11,484 nt of DNA from Treponema sp. (GTDB lineage: Bacteria > Spirochaetota > Spirochaetia > Treponematales > Breznakiellaceae). A model generated the notes under the pieces. It was not told where the DNA came from and did no database searches. It worked only from the letters and a program-made list of their open reading frames with translations. Both the position numbers and the translations under genes were made by a program. Of this stretch, positions 1-7,281 are shown piece after piece. Where the stretch lies: positions 1 to 11,484 of the forward strand of contig JAITAI010000065.1 in assembly GCA_031284195.1 (NCBI GenBank). Direction: 5' to 3'. Within the stretch, counting starts at the first letter, position 1. Each line of letters opens with the position of its first letter.

Positions 1-15
1 CAGGGTTTACTTTTT

Positions 16-20
16 GGGGA
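16..20 (+). promoter_or_regulatory. Ribosome binding site deciding the start of the hydrolase gene
   Basis: GGGGA is followed by 8 nt and then ATG 29. The upstream in-frame TTG 14 and ATG 20 would overlap this motif and have no comparable site before them. The protein from ATG 29 begins as a normal signal peptide. Confidence 0.5.
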
Positions 21-28
21 TGTATAGC

Positions 29-2245
29 ATGGTTTCTAAAAAATGGGTTTTTATAGGGGCATATTGTTTTCTTTTATGTGGACTTTTTCTCCTTCCGGTC
101 TCAGGGCAAACAAAACCTGCCAAGGAGGCTTGGCCTCTGATCATCGGAACCGAAGAGGGACTCTACGGTATAGACTGGAGGGGAAGCCTAATCGCGCTTT
201 GGACCGGCGGGGCAGTACGAGCCATCAAGCGGAGCAAAGATTATTGGGCCATCTTGAGCGATCAGGGCATCGCGGTTTCCCAGGATCTGCGGACCTGGGA
301 AGACCGGAACCAAGGGCTTCCGGTAAAGGTCATCAAGGTATATGACCAGGGAAAGAAATCCTTTATCAGGCAAGTTCAGGACATTAAGGATGTGGAGATC
401 CATCCTGAAAATACGGCCATCATGGTATGCGCGGTGAAAGATGGGGTGTTCCTATCCCGGAATGCCGGTCTTAGTTGGGAAAATATGGGGATGCCTCCTT
501 ATAGAACCAACGGTATTAAGGCCGTAGCAGTAGCGAATCTCCCGGATTTAACGATTTTTCTCTCCCATAGCGTCTACGGGGTCTATTACCTTACTGTGGA
601 CAGCCCTGGAGCCACGTGGATCGAGATTACCAGCGGCCTTGAAAATCTGGAAACTACCGATAACCCTGATGAGGTCTCAGATATAGCAGTGGTCCTTCCC
701 CGGCCTGAGGAGGAGGCCGGAACCCTGCCGCGTATCTTTGCTTCCCAGAGCTTCCGCCGGCGGATCTATGAACTGCACTGGGAACAGAAGCGTTTCAGCG
801 TCATCTGGGGCGAGGGGGATCTGGACCAGTCCGATGGTCTTGGTACGGTAGACGCCCTGGATCCAGGCAGGGAAACCCTGCGCTTTGTCCAGGACAGATG
901 CATAGGGGAACTCCCCTATCCGAAGACCCAAGCCCCAGGAAAAGCTGAGGAGCCCCTGATTCGGCAGCGGGATGACCTGCTCCGGTTCATCCAGGAGATT
1001 TCCGCTCATGTGGGACTCAAGGCCTCCTGTATATTCCTGGGAGCGCCGGCCCCTGATGTAGAACCTATCAACTTATCCGAACTCTGGCTCCTCAACAGCG
1101 ATCATCCCTCGGATATTCCTGGGGCGAACAAGGAGGGGATCTATCTACCGGTCAACCACAGTATGAGCCCACAGACCCTCAAACCCTATATGGAGCTGAT
1201 AAGCCGTCAGGGGCTCAATATGGTGGTGGTGGATATGAAGGACGATTATGGCCGCCTTCGATTTACCCCTAAAAATCCATACATTACGCCTAAAGGACGG
1301 GTCTTTAGGCCCCTCGACATAGATGCTTTTTTACAGTCCATGAAAGCCCAAGGGATCTATACCGTGGCCCGGATCGTGGTGTTTAAGGACCCTGAATTAG
1401 CTAAGAAGGAAGGGGGGAAGTTTGCGGTATGGGATTCCCGTACCCATAGCCCTTGGCAGGGGTATTACGACTCACGGCAAAAGAAACAGCCTCCTGGTAC
1501 CCGGGGAGAAGGTGAGAATCCGCTTCTTACAATCCTGCCTGCAGAGGATCCTGACTATGAAATCGTCAGAACCTACTACGATGAACACTGGGTGGATCCC
1601 TATGCAGAGGAGGTCTGGGAATACAACGCGGCTATTGCCCAGGAACTGCATGAACGGGGTTTTGACGAAATTCAGTTTGACTACATCCGGTTTCCCACTG
1701 ATGGGTCCAACCTGGCAGATGCCCAGTACCGGTGGAAGGATCCGGGTATGGATATGGACAGCGCGCTTATTTCGTTTCTCCGGCATATTCGTTCCCGGGT
1801 GGACGCCCCTATCTCCATTGATATTTACGGCGCCAACGGTTGGTACCGGACCGGAGCCCGAACCGGTCAAGAGGTGGAACTACTGGCTCCCTATGTGGAT
1901 GTAATCTGCCCTATGTACTATCCTAGCCATTTTGAACAGTACTTCCTGGCCCAGAACCCTCCGGAGCTCCGGCCCTATCGGATCTATTACCAAGGAACCC
2001 AGCGGGCTCAGCGCATCAGCCGGAGAAAGGTCATCATTCGGCCATACATCCAGGCGTTTTACCTCAATGTTTCTTATGATAGAAAATACTACAACCCGAA
2101 CTACGTACGGCTTGAGGTCGAAGGGGTCCGGGCTGGAGGCAACGGCGGGCTTACCTATTGGAACAACCTGGGCCGCTATGACGATATTCCCCTGATGCCT
2201 TCAGTAACATCCCCTTCCGGGGTAATCACCGGATCAGGCGATTAA
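29..2245 (+). CDS. Exported putative glycoside hydrolase (DUF4015) with N-terminal Asp-box repeats
   Basis: The predicted protein has 738 residues. The ATG at 29 is preferred over TTG 14 and ATG 20 because GGGGA at 16-20 lies 8 nt before it. Residues 1-26 form a signal peptide: basic start (MVSKK), hydrophobic core, then VSG|Q. Residues about 36-340 look like a beta-propeller, with Asp-box-like turns near 83-92 (SQDLRTWEDR) and 143-151 (SRNAGLSWE). Residues about 366-715 match the DUF4015 putative glycoside hydrolase family, a TIM-barrel fold. Landmarks are VVDMKDDYGRL (400-410), ARIVVFKDP (447-455), WVDPYAEEVWEYN (521-533), FDEIQFDYIRFPTDG (545-559) and SIDIYG (596-601). Acidic residues E547, D551 and D599 are candidate catalytic groups; this is inference. 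The substrate is unknown, perhaps a cell-wall or environmental glycan. About 40 residues (479-520) lie between WDSRTHSPW and WVDPY, where I recall the family having only a short linker. The gene stands alone, 408 bp before oadG. Confidence 0.85.
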   Translation: MVSKKWVFIGAYCFLLCGLFLLPVSGQTKPAKEAWPLIIGTEEGLYGIDWRGSLIALWTGGAVRAIKRSKDYWAILSDQGIAVSQDLRTWEDRNQGLPVKVIKVYDQGKKSFIRQVQDIKDVEIHPENTAIMVCAVKDGVFLSRNAGLSWENMGMPPYRTNGIKAVAVANLPDLTIFLSHSVYGVYYLTVDSPGATWIEITSGLENLETTDNPDEVSDIAVVLPRPEEEAGTLPRIFASQSFRRRIYELHWEQKRFSVIWGEGDLDQSDGLGTVDALDPGRETLRFVQDRCIGELPYPKTQAPGKAEEPLIRQRDDLLRFIQEISAHVGLKASCIFLGAPAPDVEPINLSELWLLNSDHPSDIPGANKEGIYLPVNHSMSPQTLKPYMELISRQGLNMVVVDMKDDYGRLRFTPKNPYITPKGRVFRPLDIDAFLQSMKAQGIYTVARIVVFKDPELAKKEGGKFAVWDSRTHSPWQGYYDSRQKKQPPGTRGEGENPLLTILPAEDPDYEIVRTYYDEHWVDPYAEEVWEYNAAIAQELHERGFDEIQFDYIRFPTDGSNLADAQYRWKDPGMDMDSALISFLRHIRSRVDAPISIDIYGANGWYRTGARTGQEVELLAPYVDVICPMYYPSHFEQYFLAQNPPELRPYRIYYQGTQRAQRISRRKVIIRPYIQAFYLNVSYDRKYYNPNYVRLEVEGVRAGGNGGLTYWNNLGRYDDIPLMPSVTSPSGVITGSGD

Positions 2246-2653
2246 GCGAGCTCCTTTGTTTCCTCGCGAAGAAGCTTTCGGCCCTGGGTTTATCCAGATG
2301 TTCCGAGGAATTCAAAGTATCAAAAATAACGCCTCAAATAGGCAAAAAAGTCCGGTAATTACAGGAATTGCCCAGATAATTCGTGAAAATTGGGTTAATT
2401 CGCGGACCCTTAGTATTCCCTTGAACTCAGCGTATAGTAATAAAGCAGACAACCATGAGGATAAAACCGGTCAAATCCCTGTTTTTAGGCTTTTTTCGCA
2501 TAAAAAATTTGCTGAACTTGAATTCCTGAGATGTCCCTTGCATTTATCGATATATTTCTAGTATCATGGTAAAAGATAAAAGTAGCTCGTTATAGGCATA
2601 CTAGTACAAGGTTTTCGCCGGTACCTGAAGTTGGCGGTATCAGAGGAGGTTTT
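2246..2653 (+). other. 408-bp intergenic region upstream of oadG
   Basis: There is no convincing gene here. An open frame at 2256-2561 starts with TTG, has no ribosome binding site and encodes a low-complexity, unrecognised peptide. Visible structures are a weak GCGAG/CTCGC inverted repeat just after the hydrolase stop (2246-2268), a GCCT/AGGC hairpin at 2331-2343 followed by A6, a 7-bp inverted repeat CTAGTAT (2558-2564) with ATACTAG (2598-2604), and a CGCC/GGCG pair (2616-2619, 2633-2636) directly before the oadG ribosome binding site. The stretch is more AT-rich than the flanking genes, as expected of a promoter-bearing spacer. I see no match to a riboswitch class I know. Confidence 0.5.
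2538..2564 (+). promoter_or_regulatory. Weak candidate promoter for the oadGAB operon
   Basis: TTGCAT (2538-2543) resembles a -35 box and TAGTAT (2559-2564) a -10 box, but the 15-nt spacer is short. The site lies about 90 nt before the oadG start in an AT-rich stretch. Position and composition suit an operon promoter, but the match is poor and another site in the same gap may be used. Confidence 0.25.
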
Positions 2654-2917
2654 ATGACAATAACGGTCATGTTAGAGCAAAGCGGGGTCCTTACCCTGTT
2701 AGGCATGGGAATCGTGTTTGGATTCTTGCTTATTATGATTATCTGTATCAGTACTCTAGGGAAGGTAATCCATGCCTTGGGTTGGGATAAGGATGTCCAG
2801 CAAGCCGCAGTAAGCGCCGCCCCCACCGTTCCTATGGTAAGCCACACCCGTAACGACGAGGTGATCACCGCGGTTATTACCGCTGCAGTTACTGAATATC
2901 GCAAAACGTATTCTTAA
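2654..2917 (+). CDS. oadG: Oxaloacetate decarboxylase gamma subunit (OadG family)
   Basis: This is a small membrane protein of 87 residues. It has one transmembrane helix (about residues 11-34), a short cytoplasmic linker and an amphipathic C-terminus with DEVITAVITAAVTEYR (68-83), the kind of tail seen in OadG/sodium-pump gamma subunits. In characterised pumps the gamma subunit anchors the soluble alpha subunit to the membrane beta subunit and helps assembly. The start is firm: AGAGGAGG at 2642-2649 lies 4 nt before ATG 2654. It is the first gene of an oadG-oadA-oadB set, with 25 nt to the next start. Gamma subunits are poorly conserved, so position supports the call as much as sequence. The histidine-rich zinc-binding tail described for the Klebsiella protein is not evident here. 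Confidence 0.85.
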   Translation: MTITVMLEQSGVLTLLGMGIVFGFLLIMIICISTLGKVIHALGWDKDVQQAAVSAAPTVPMVSHTRNDEVITAVITAAVTEYRKTYS

Positions 2918-2942
2918 TTTTTCTACACAAGGAGTTTAAAAA

Positions 2943-4727
2943 ATGGCTACGGTTAAACTTACCGATCTGGTATTGCGGGATGCCCATCAATCCCTGTTCG
3001 CTACTCGTATGGTTACGAGTGATATGCTTCCTATTGCCGATAAACTAGACCGGGTCGGCTATTGGGCGCTGGAAGCCTGGGGGGGAGCGACCTTTGATTC
3101 GGCGATTCGGTTCTTGAACGAAGATCCCTGGGAACGGCTCAAGAAGCTTAAGGCAGCCTTGCCCAACACCAAGATCATGATGCTCCTGCGAGGGCAGAAC
3201 CTTCTGGGGTACCGGCATTATGCAGACGATGTGGTGGCCAAGTTCGTAGAAACCGCGGCAAAAGACGGGGTGGATGTATTCCGGATCTTTGACGCCTTAA
3301 ACGATCCCCGGAATTTCAAGGCTGCCACCAATGCGGCCAAGAAAACCGGCAAACACATTCAAGCGGCGATTTCCTATGCCACGACTCCCTTTCATACGAT
3401 TGAAAAATATGTAGAACTGGCCAAAGAATACGCTGCGGTGGGAGCGGATTCCCTTTGTATCAAGGATATGTCGGGCCTTTTAAAACCCTATGAAGGGTAT
3501 GACTTGGTGAAGGCCCTCAAAAAAGCAGTGGATATTCCCATAGAAATCCACTCTCATGCGACTACTGGTATGTCCGTGGCAACCTTAGTCAAATGTGCCG
3601 AAGCAGGAGCGGATATTTTGGATACGGTTATTTCCTCCCTGGCTATGGGTACGAGCCACAGCCCCACCGAAACCATGGTGGAGATTTTCAAGGGTACGCC
3701 ATACGACACGGGCTTGGATATCAACCTGCTTTTGGAAATCGCCGCGTATTTCCGGGAGGTTCGGAAGCATTACAAGAAGTTCGAGTCCAGTTTCCTCGGA
3801 GCCGATACCCGGATCCTGGTATCCCAGGTTCCCGGAGGGATGCTCTCTAACCTGGAGGGGCAATTAAAGGAACAAGGCGCTTCCGATAAGATCGACGCGG
3901 TCCTCAAGGAAATTGCGGTAGTGCAAAAGGACTTTGGCTATCCTCCTCTGGTTACCCCTTCAAGCCAGATCGTGGGAACCCAAGCGGTCTTCAACGTCCT
4001 CTTCGGTAGGTACAACAAACTCACCGGTGAATCCATAGACCTTTTGGCTGGTAAATACGGCGCATGTCCGGCTCCCAAAAACCCCGAAGCAGTAAAAAAA
4101 GCCCTGGAGGCCCTCAAACTCGAAAAGGAGATCACCCACCGGCCTGCGGATGATATTCCCCAGGAATATGAAAAACTCCAAGGGGAGACTAAAAAAGTCC
4201 TGGGAACCGATCAGGTTACTGTAGAAGATGTGCTCACCTACGCCATGTTCCCCAAGGTTGCTCCAGACTTCTTCAAAAAACGGTCCCAAGGGCCGGTGAA
4301 ATTTACCGCGGAAGCGGCAGTTCCAGCCCCGGTTCCGGCAGCAGCTCCGGCTTCTGCCCCCTCGAATCAACCGGCCAAATACGTGGTCAACGTGAACGGT
4401 GCAGACTATACGGTGGTGGTTTCCCCTGCCGGTGTAGGAGTAGCTGCGGGTACCACAGTTTCGGTTCCTGCAAGCAGCCCGGTTCCGGCTCCTGCAGCCA
4501 CTCCTCCTTCTGGAGGCGGTACGGCGATCCCCGCACCCGTGGCTGGGACCATCATCCGTTATGTAGTGGGTGAAGGGACCCAGGTAACTTCCGGTACCAC
4601 GGTCATCATCATTGAGTCGATGAAGATGGAACTGGAGATTAAGGCCACTACCTCGGGAAAGATTCACTTCCTAGTTCCTACCGGAACCCAAGTAGCTTCC
4701 CAGCAGCCCGTAGCCGAGATTCAATAG
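2943..4727 (+). CDS. oadA: Oxaloacetate decarboxylase alpha subunit, biotin-carrying carboxyltransferase
   Basis: The protein has 594 residues. It transfers the carboxyl group of oxaloacetate to biotin; carboxybiotin is then decarboxylated by the beta subunit as Na+ is pumped out. Residues about 4-270 form the carboxyltransferase TIM barrel. LRDAHQS (11-17) and HSHATTG (203-209) supply the expected metal ligands D13, H203 and H205, and CIKDMSG (172-178) the lysine K174 that is carbamylated in the family. A conserved C-terminal carboxyltransferase region runs to about 450, then an Ala/Pro-rich flexible linker (about 455-530), then a biotinyl domain with ESMKMELE, whose biotinylated lysine is K561 (codon 4623-4625). 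AAGGAG at 2929-2934 precedes ATG 2943. There is no biotin carboxylase domain. Related alpha subunits (pyruvate carboxylase subunit B, transcarboxylase 5S) share this layout, but oadG and oadB as neighbours favour the Na+ pump. Substrate specificity is inferred. Confidence 0.93.
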   Translation: MATVKLTDLVLRDAHQSLFATRMVTSDMLPIADKLDRVGYWALEAWGGATFDSAIRFLNEDPWERLKKLKAALPNTKIMMLLRGQNLLGYRHYADDVVAKFVETAAKDGVDVFRIFDALNDPRNFKAATNAAKKTGKHIQAAISYATTPFHTIEKYVELAKEYAAVGADSLCIKDMSGLLKPYEGYDLVKALKKAVDIPIEIHSHATTGMSVATLVKCAEAGADILDTVISSLAMGTSHSPTETMVEIFKGTPYDTGLDINLLLEIAAYFREVRKHYKKFESSFLGADTRILVSQVPGGMLSNLEGQLKEQGASDKIDAVLKEIAVVQKDFGYPPLVTPSSQIVGTQAVFNVLFGRYNKLTGESIDLLAGKYGACPAPKNPEAVKKALEALKLEKEITHRPADDIPQEYEKLQGETKKVLGTDQVTVEDVLTYAMFPKVAPDFFKKRSQGPVKFTAEAAVPAPVPAAAPASAPSNQPAKYVVNVNGADYTVVVSPAGVGVAAGTTVSVPASSPVPAPAATPPSGGGTAIPAPVAGTIIRYVVGEGTQVTSGTTVIIIESMKMELEIKATTSGKIHFLVPTGTQVASQQPVAEIQ

Positions 4728-4738
4728 GATCAGCATAC

Positions 4739-6100
4739 ATGCTCAACCATAAAAAGGACCCGGTATGGGTTACAAAAATATGCCTTGCTTTGGTGGCGGG
4801 AGCCTTGGTGTTTTCCTTTATGCCCCGGGTCTTGGCCCAAACATCAGGGGAGGGGAATTCCGGGGAGTATCACATCCCAGGGAGCGAGGATATTCCAAAC
4901 ATTTCCTTCAGCAGTTTTGCCCGGAATATTGTAGAAACTACGGGGCTCTTTGCCTTTGTCACCGATAAGGTCCAAAAAGCGACTCCCTCAGGAGATCCTA
5001 TCACCATCTTCGGTTGGCAGGAACTCCTCATGGTGGCAGTAGGTTTCCTTATCGTGTACCTGGGCGCGGTAAAGGGCTTTGAACCGCTGCTCCTCATCCC
5101 CATTGGGTTTGGGACCATCTTCGTGAACATCCCTTTTGCAGGGATGGGGGCTCCTCCTCACGGTTTCCTCCATATTATCTATGAGACCGGGGTGGGGAAC
5201 GAGTTCTTTCCCCTGATCATCTTCATGGGTATTGGGGCCATGACCGACTTTGGTCCCCTTATCGCCAATCCTAAGACGGCGATCCTAGGAGCCGCGGCCC
5301 AGTTTGGGGTGTTCGGTACCCTCTTCGGTATCAGTCTGGCAAACTTCATCCCTGGGGTAAACTTTAACCTCAAGGAAGCCTGTTCAGTGGCCATCATCGG
5401 TGGTGCAGACGGGCCTACCACGATCTACATCGCCGCCCAACTTGCGCCCCACCTCTTGGCTACTGTGGCAGTGGCGGCCTATTCCTACATGGCCTTAGTG
5501 CCTATCATTCAGCCTCCCATCATGCGAGCCTTAACCACCAAGCAAGAGCGGCTTATCAAGATGAAACAACTCAGGCCCGTTTCCAATGTGGAAAAGATCT
5601 TTTTCCCCATGGTGGTCTTTGTGCTGGCTATTTTGCTCATCCCCTCTGCGGCGCCTCTTATTGGGTGTCTCATGTTCGGTAACTTCATCAGGATGTGCGG
5701 GGTGGTGGAACGGCTTAGTAAGACCCTTCAAAACGAGCTTATGAACATCGTGTCCATTTTCCTGTCTCTGGGGGTGGGGAGCCAGATGACCCCGGAAAAA
5801 TTCCTCAATTCTTCGTCCTTGATCATTGTAGTTATGGGTTTGGTAGCCTTTGCCATTGCCACGGCTACCGGGATTTTGGTGGCCAAGTTCATGAACCTGT
5901 TCCTCAAGGAGAAGATCAATCCGCTCATTGGTTCCGCAGGGGTTTCCGCAGTACCTATGGCTTCCCGGGTTTCCAATAAGGTGGGTCTTGAAGAGGATCC
6001 AGGGAATTTCCTCCTCATGCACGCCATGGGGCCAAATGTGGCGGGGGTGATCGGAACCGCCATAGCTGCTGGGGTTATGATTGCAGTCTACGGCGGCTAA
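4739..6100 (+). CDS. oadB: Na+-translocating oxaloacetate decarboxylase beta subunit
   Basis: This polytopic membrane protein (453 residues) decarboxylates carboxybiotin and exports Na+. Key family residues are all present: D224 in GGADGPTTIY (221-230), Y250 in AAYSYMALVP (246-255), and N394 and S403 in NPLIGSAGVSAVPMA (394-408). By my alignment these correspond to D203, Y229, N373 and S382 of the Klebsiella protein, each with the same offset of 21. IFMGIGAMTDFGPL (161-174) and NFLLMHAMGPNVAGVIG (423-439) are further signatures. The N-terminus is unusual. Residues 1-34 resemble a signal sequence (KKDPVWVTK, hydrophobic core, VLA|Q), followed by a polar stretch to about 90 before the first conserved helix. 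AGGA at 4726-4729 overlaps the oadA stop, and ATG 4739 starts 11 nt after it, so translation is probably coupled. A hairpin terminator follows. Confidence 0.95.
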   Translation: MLNHKKDPVWVTKICLALVAGALVFSFMPRVLAQTSGEGNSGEYHIPGSEDIPNISFSSFARNIVETTGLFAFVTDKVQKATPSGDPITIFGWQELLMVAVGFLIVYLGAVKGFEPLLLIPIGFGTIFVNIPFAGMGAPPHGFLHIIYETGVGNEFFPLIIFMGIGAMTDFGPLIANPKTAILGAAAQFGVFGTLFGISLANFIPGVNFNLKEACSVAIIGGADGPTTIYIAAQLAPHLLATVAVAAYSYMALVPIIQPPIMRALTTKQERLIKMKQLRPVSNVEKIFFPMVVFVLAILLIPSAAPLIGCLMFGNFIRMCGVVERLSKTLQNELMNIVSIFLSLGVGSQMTPEKFLNSSSLIIVVMGLVAFAIATATGILVAKFMNLFLKEKINPLIGSAGVSAVPMASRVSNKVGLEEDPGNFLLMHAMGPNVAGVIGTAIAAGVMIAVYGG

Positions 6101-6117
6101 AGGCTGCTGCGCACTTC

Positions 6118-6155
6118 GGGGGTAAGGGTTTTTACCCTTTCCTCTTGATTTCTTT
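6118..6155 (+). terminator. Probable rho-independent terminator after oadB
   Basis: AAGGGT (6124-6129) and ACCCTT (6134-6139) pair around a TTTT loop. The stem extends past one T:T mismatch by pairing upstream G residues with the CC and C of CCTC. The downstream stretch is T-rich but interrupted (TTGATTTCTTT), so termination may be incomplete. It separates the oad operon from the bactofilin cluster. Confidence 0.55.
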
Positions 6156-6269
6156 AACCGTTGTACTAAAAAATGGTGAATAAAGCATAAAGGGGGATCC
6201 GCTTTTTCCAAGTTCCCCTAAGCGCTTCACCGGTAATGTATCGAACTTGTGGTATTAGAAGTATTTCAT

Positions 6270-6275
6270 GGAGGG
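6270..6275 (+). promoter_or_regulatory. Ribosome binding site deciding the bactofilin start
   Basis: GGAGGG lies 5 nt before ATG 6281. The longer in-frame ATG at 6236 has no such site and would add 15 residues unlike the family, so 6281 is taken as the start. Confidence 0.75.
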
Positions 6276-6280
6276 TTAGA

Positions 6281-6658
6281 ATGATCGATTTGCATAGTGA
6301 TACTTTAGAGGATGAAGATTTCGATACTATTTTATCTTCAGACATTGATTTCTCCGGGACCCTCAGCTTTGAAAAACCCTTTCTTATCCGGGGTAAAGTC
6401 AAGGGTGAAATCATTGCTACCGGACTTCTTATGATCGATCAGGAGGGAGTGGTCGATGCCCATATCAACGCCCCTCAGGTGATCATCCGAGGTTTAGTCA
6501 ATGGAAATATTACTGCTGTGGATAAGATAGAAGTAAGTCCCACCGGAAGGCTTCAGGGTAATATCACCACCCAGGAGATTGCGCTGGAGGCAGGCTGTCA
6601 CTTTAATGGCTATTGTACTATGCATGAAAAAAAATCAGGAAATGCACCTATCTCATAA
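6281..6658 (+). CDS. Bactofilin (polymer-forming cytoskeletal protein)
   Basis: The predicted protein has 125 residues. After a short acidic N-terminal tail (DTLEDEDFDT) comes a single bactofilin domain, about residues 25-110, made of repeated beta-strand turns: LIRGKVKGEI, VVDAHINAPQVIIRGLVNGN, RLQGNITTQEIALEAG and HFNGYC. The regularly spaced hydrophobic-x-hydrophobic plus Gly/Asn turns are typical of the right-handed beta-helix of this family. Bactofilins polymerise without nucleotide and serve as membrane-associated scaffolds. In various bacteria they guide cell shape, stalk or flagellar-cell-envelope organisation and peptidoglycan enzymes. No transmembrane segment is visible, so membrane attachment, if any, would be through the tail or partners. 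The length suits small members of the family. Its 3' end overlaps the next gene, suggesting translational coupling with the exported TPR protein. Confidence 0.9.
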   Translation: MIDLHSDTLEDEDFDTILSSDIDFSGTLSFEKPFLIRGKVKGEIIATGLLMIDQEGVVDAHINAPQVIIRGLVNGNITAVDKIEVSPTGRLQGNITTQEIALEAGCHFNGYCTMHEKKSGNAPIS

Positions 6659-7277
6659 GGGTACCTATTTAGGGCTTATACTGTTTCTGATTCCCTGGGG
6701 ATTTGGCTTTGCTCAACGGCCTGATGCCTTGGTGGAATACCGAAATGGTAACTACGAACAGGCAGTTTCCATTTGTATAGATGAAATCGCGGCAAATTCT
6801 TATAACCTGGATGCTCATGTGGTACTCTGCTGGAGCTTGATACGGCTCAACCGGTACCAGGATGCTCTACCCTATGCCTTGGCAGGCCGGAGTCTGAGCC
6901 GCTATGATCCCCGGGTCATCGAAATTCTCGGAGAAATCAGCTATTATGAAGGCCGGAACCGGGAAGCCTTGCAGTATTTTCAGGAATATATCAACTTTGC
7001 CCCAGAAGGAACCCGGATCGAAACGGTGTACTATTTTATCGGAGAGATTTATATCCGTCTTGGCCGTTTTCGCCATGCGGATATCGCCCTCTCCACAGCG
7101 GTTTATTGGCAGCCGGGAAATGCAAACTGGTGGACCAGACTGGCCTATGCCCGGGAAAATGCCGGGGATTTATCAGAAGCTATTACCGCCTATGAACGGG
7201 CCTTGTCCCTCAATGCCCAACTAGGGGACGCGCGCCGGGGTTTGACCCGGGCTCGCCAGGCCTTAGGCGCTCGATAA
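6624..7277 (+). CDS. Exported tetratricopeptide-repeat protein
   Basis: The predicted protein has 217 residues. Residues 1-30 look like a signal peptide: MKK start, hydrophobic GLILFLIPWGFGF, then FA|Q. The protein is therefore probably periplasmic. The rest is about five TPR units: about 32-64, 65-98, 99-130 (ILGEISYYEGRNREALQYFQ), 133-166 (FIGEIYIRLGRFRHADIA) and 168-201 (RLAYARENAGDLSEAITAYE). Such repeats hold partner proteins; no enzymatic domain is present. Start choice is uncertain. ATG 6624 gives the best signal peptide but has no clear ribosome binding site. ATG 6642 would also leave a hydrophobic N-terminus, with AGGA only 2 nt before it. Either start overlaps the bactofilin frame (35 or 17 nt), indicating translational coupling. 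The partner is unknown; a link to the bactofilin scaffold is only suggested by gene order. Confidence 0.85.
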   Translation: MKKNQEMHLSHKGTYLGLILFLIPWGFGFAQRPDALVEYRNGNYEQAVSICIDEIAANSYNLDAHVVLCWSLIRLNRYQDALPYALAGRSLSRYDPRVIEILGEISYYEGRNREALQYFQEYINFAPEGTRIETVYYFIGEIYIRLGRFRHADIALSTAVYWQPGNANWWTRLAYARENAGDLSEAITAYERALSLNAQLGDARRGLTRARQALGAR

Positions 7278-7281
7278 GCCT

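Noticed and set aside
2331..2343. GCCT/AGGC hairpin followed by A6, considered as a terminator
   Set aside because: The stem has only 4 bp. On the + strand it is followed by A residues, and on the - strand there is no gene for it to terminate.
2256..2561. A 101-codon open frame between the hydrolase and oadG
   Set aside because: It starts with TTG, has no ribosome binding site, shows no recognisable domain or biased composition, and lies in the promoter-bearing spacer.
3960..4667. A 235-codon open frame on the minus strand inside oadA
   Set aside because: It is antisense to the conserved linker and biotinyl domain, is Arg/Gly/Cys-rich in the way expected of a shadow of GC-biased codons, and has no family resemblance.
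5531..6211. A 226-codon open frame on the minus strand across the 3' part of oadB
   Set aside because: The sense strand encodes strongly conserved OadB motifs over the whole stretch. The antisense product is His/Pro-rich with no domain.
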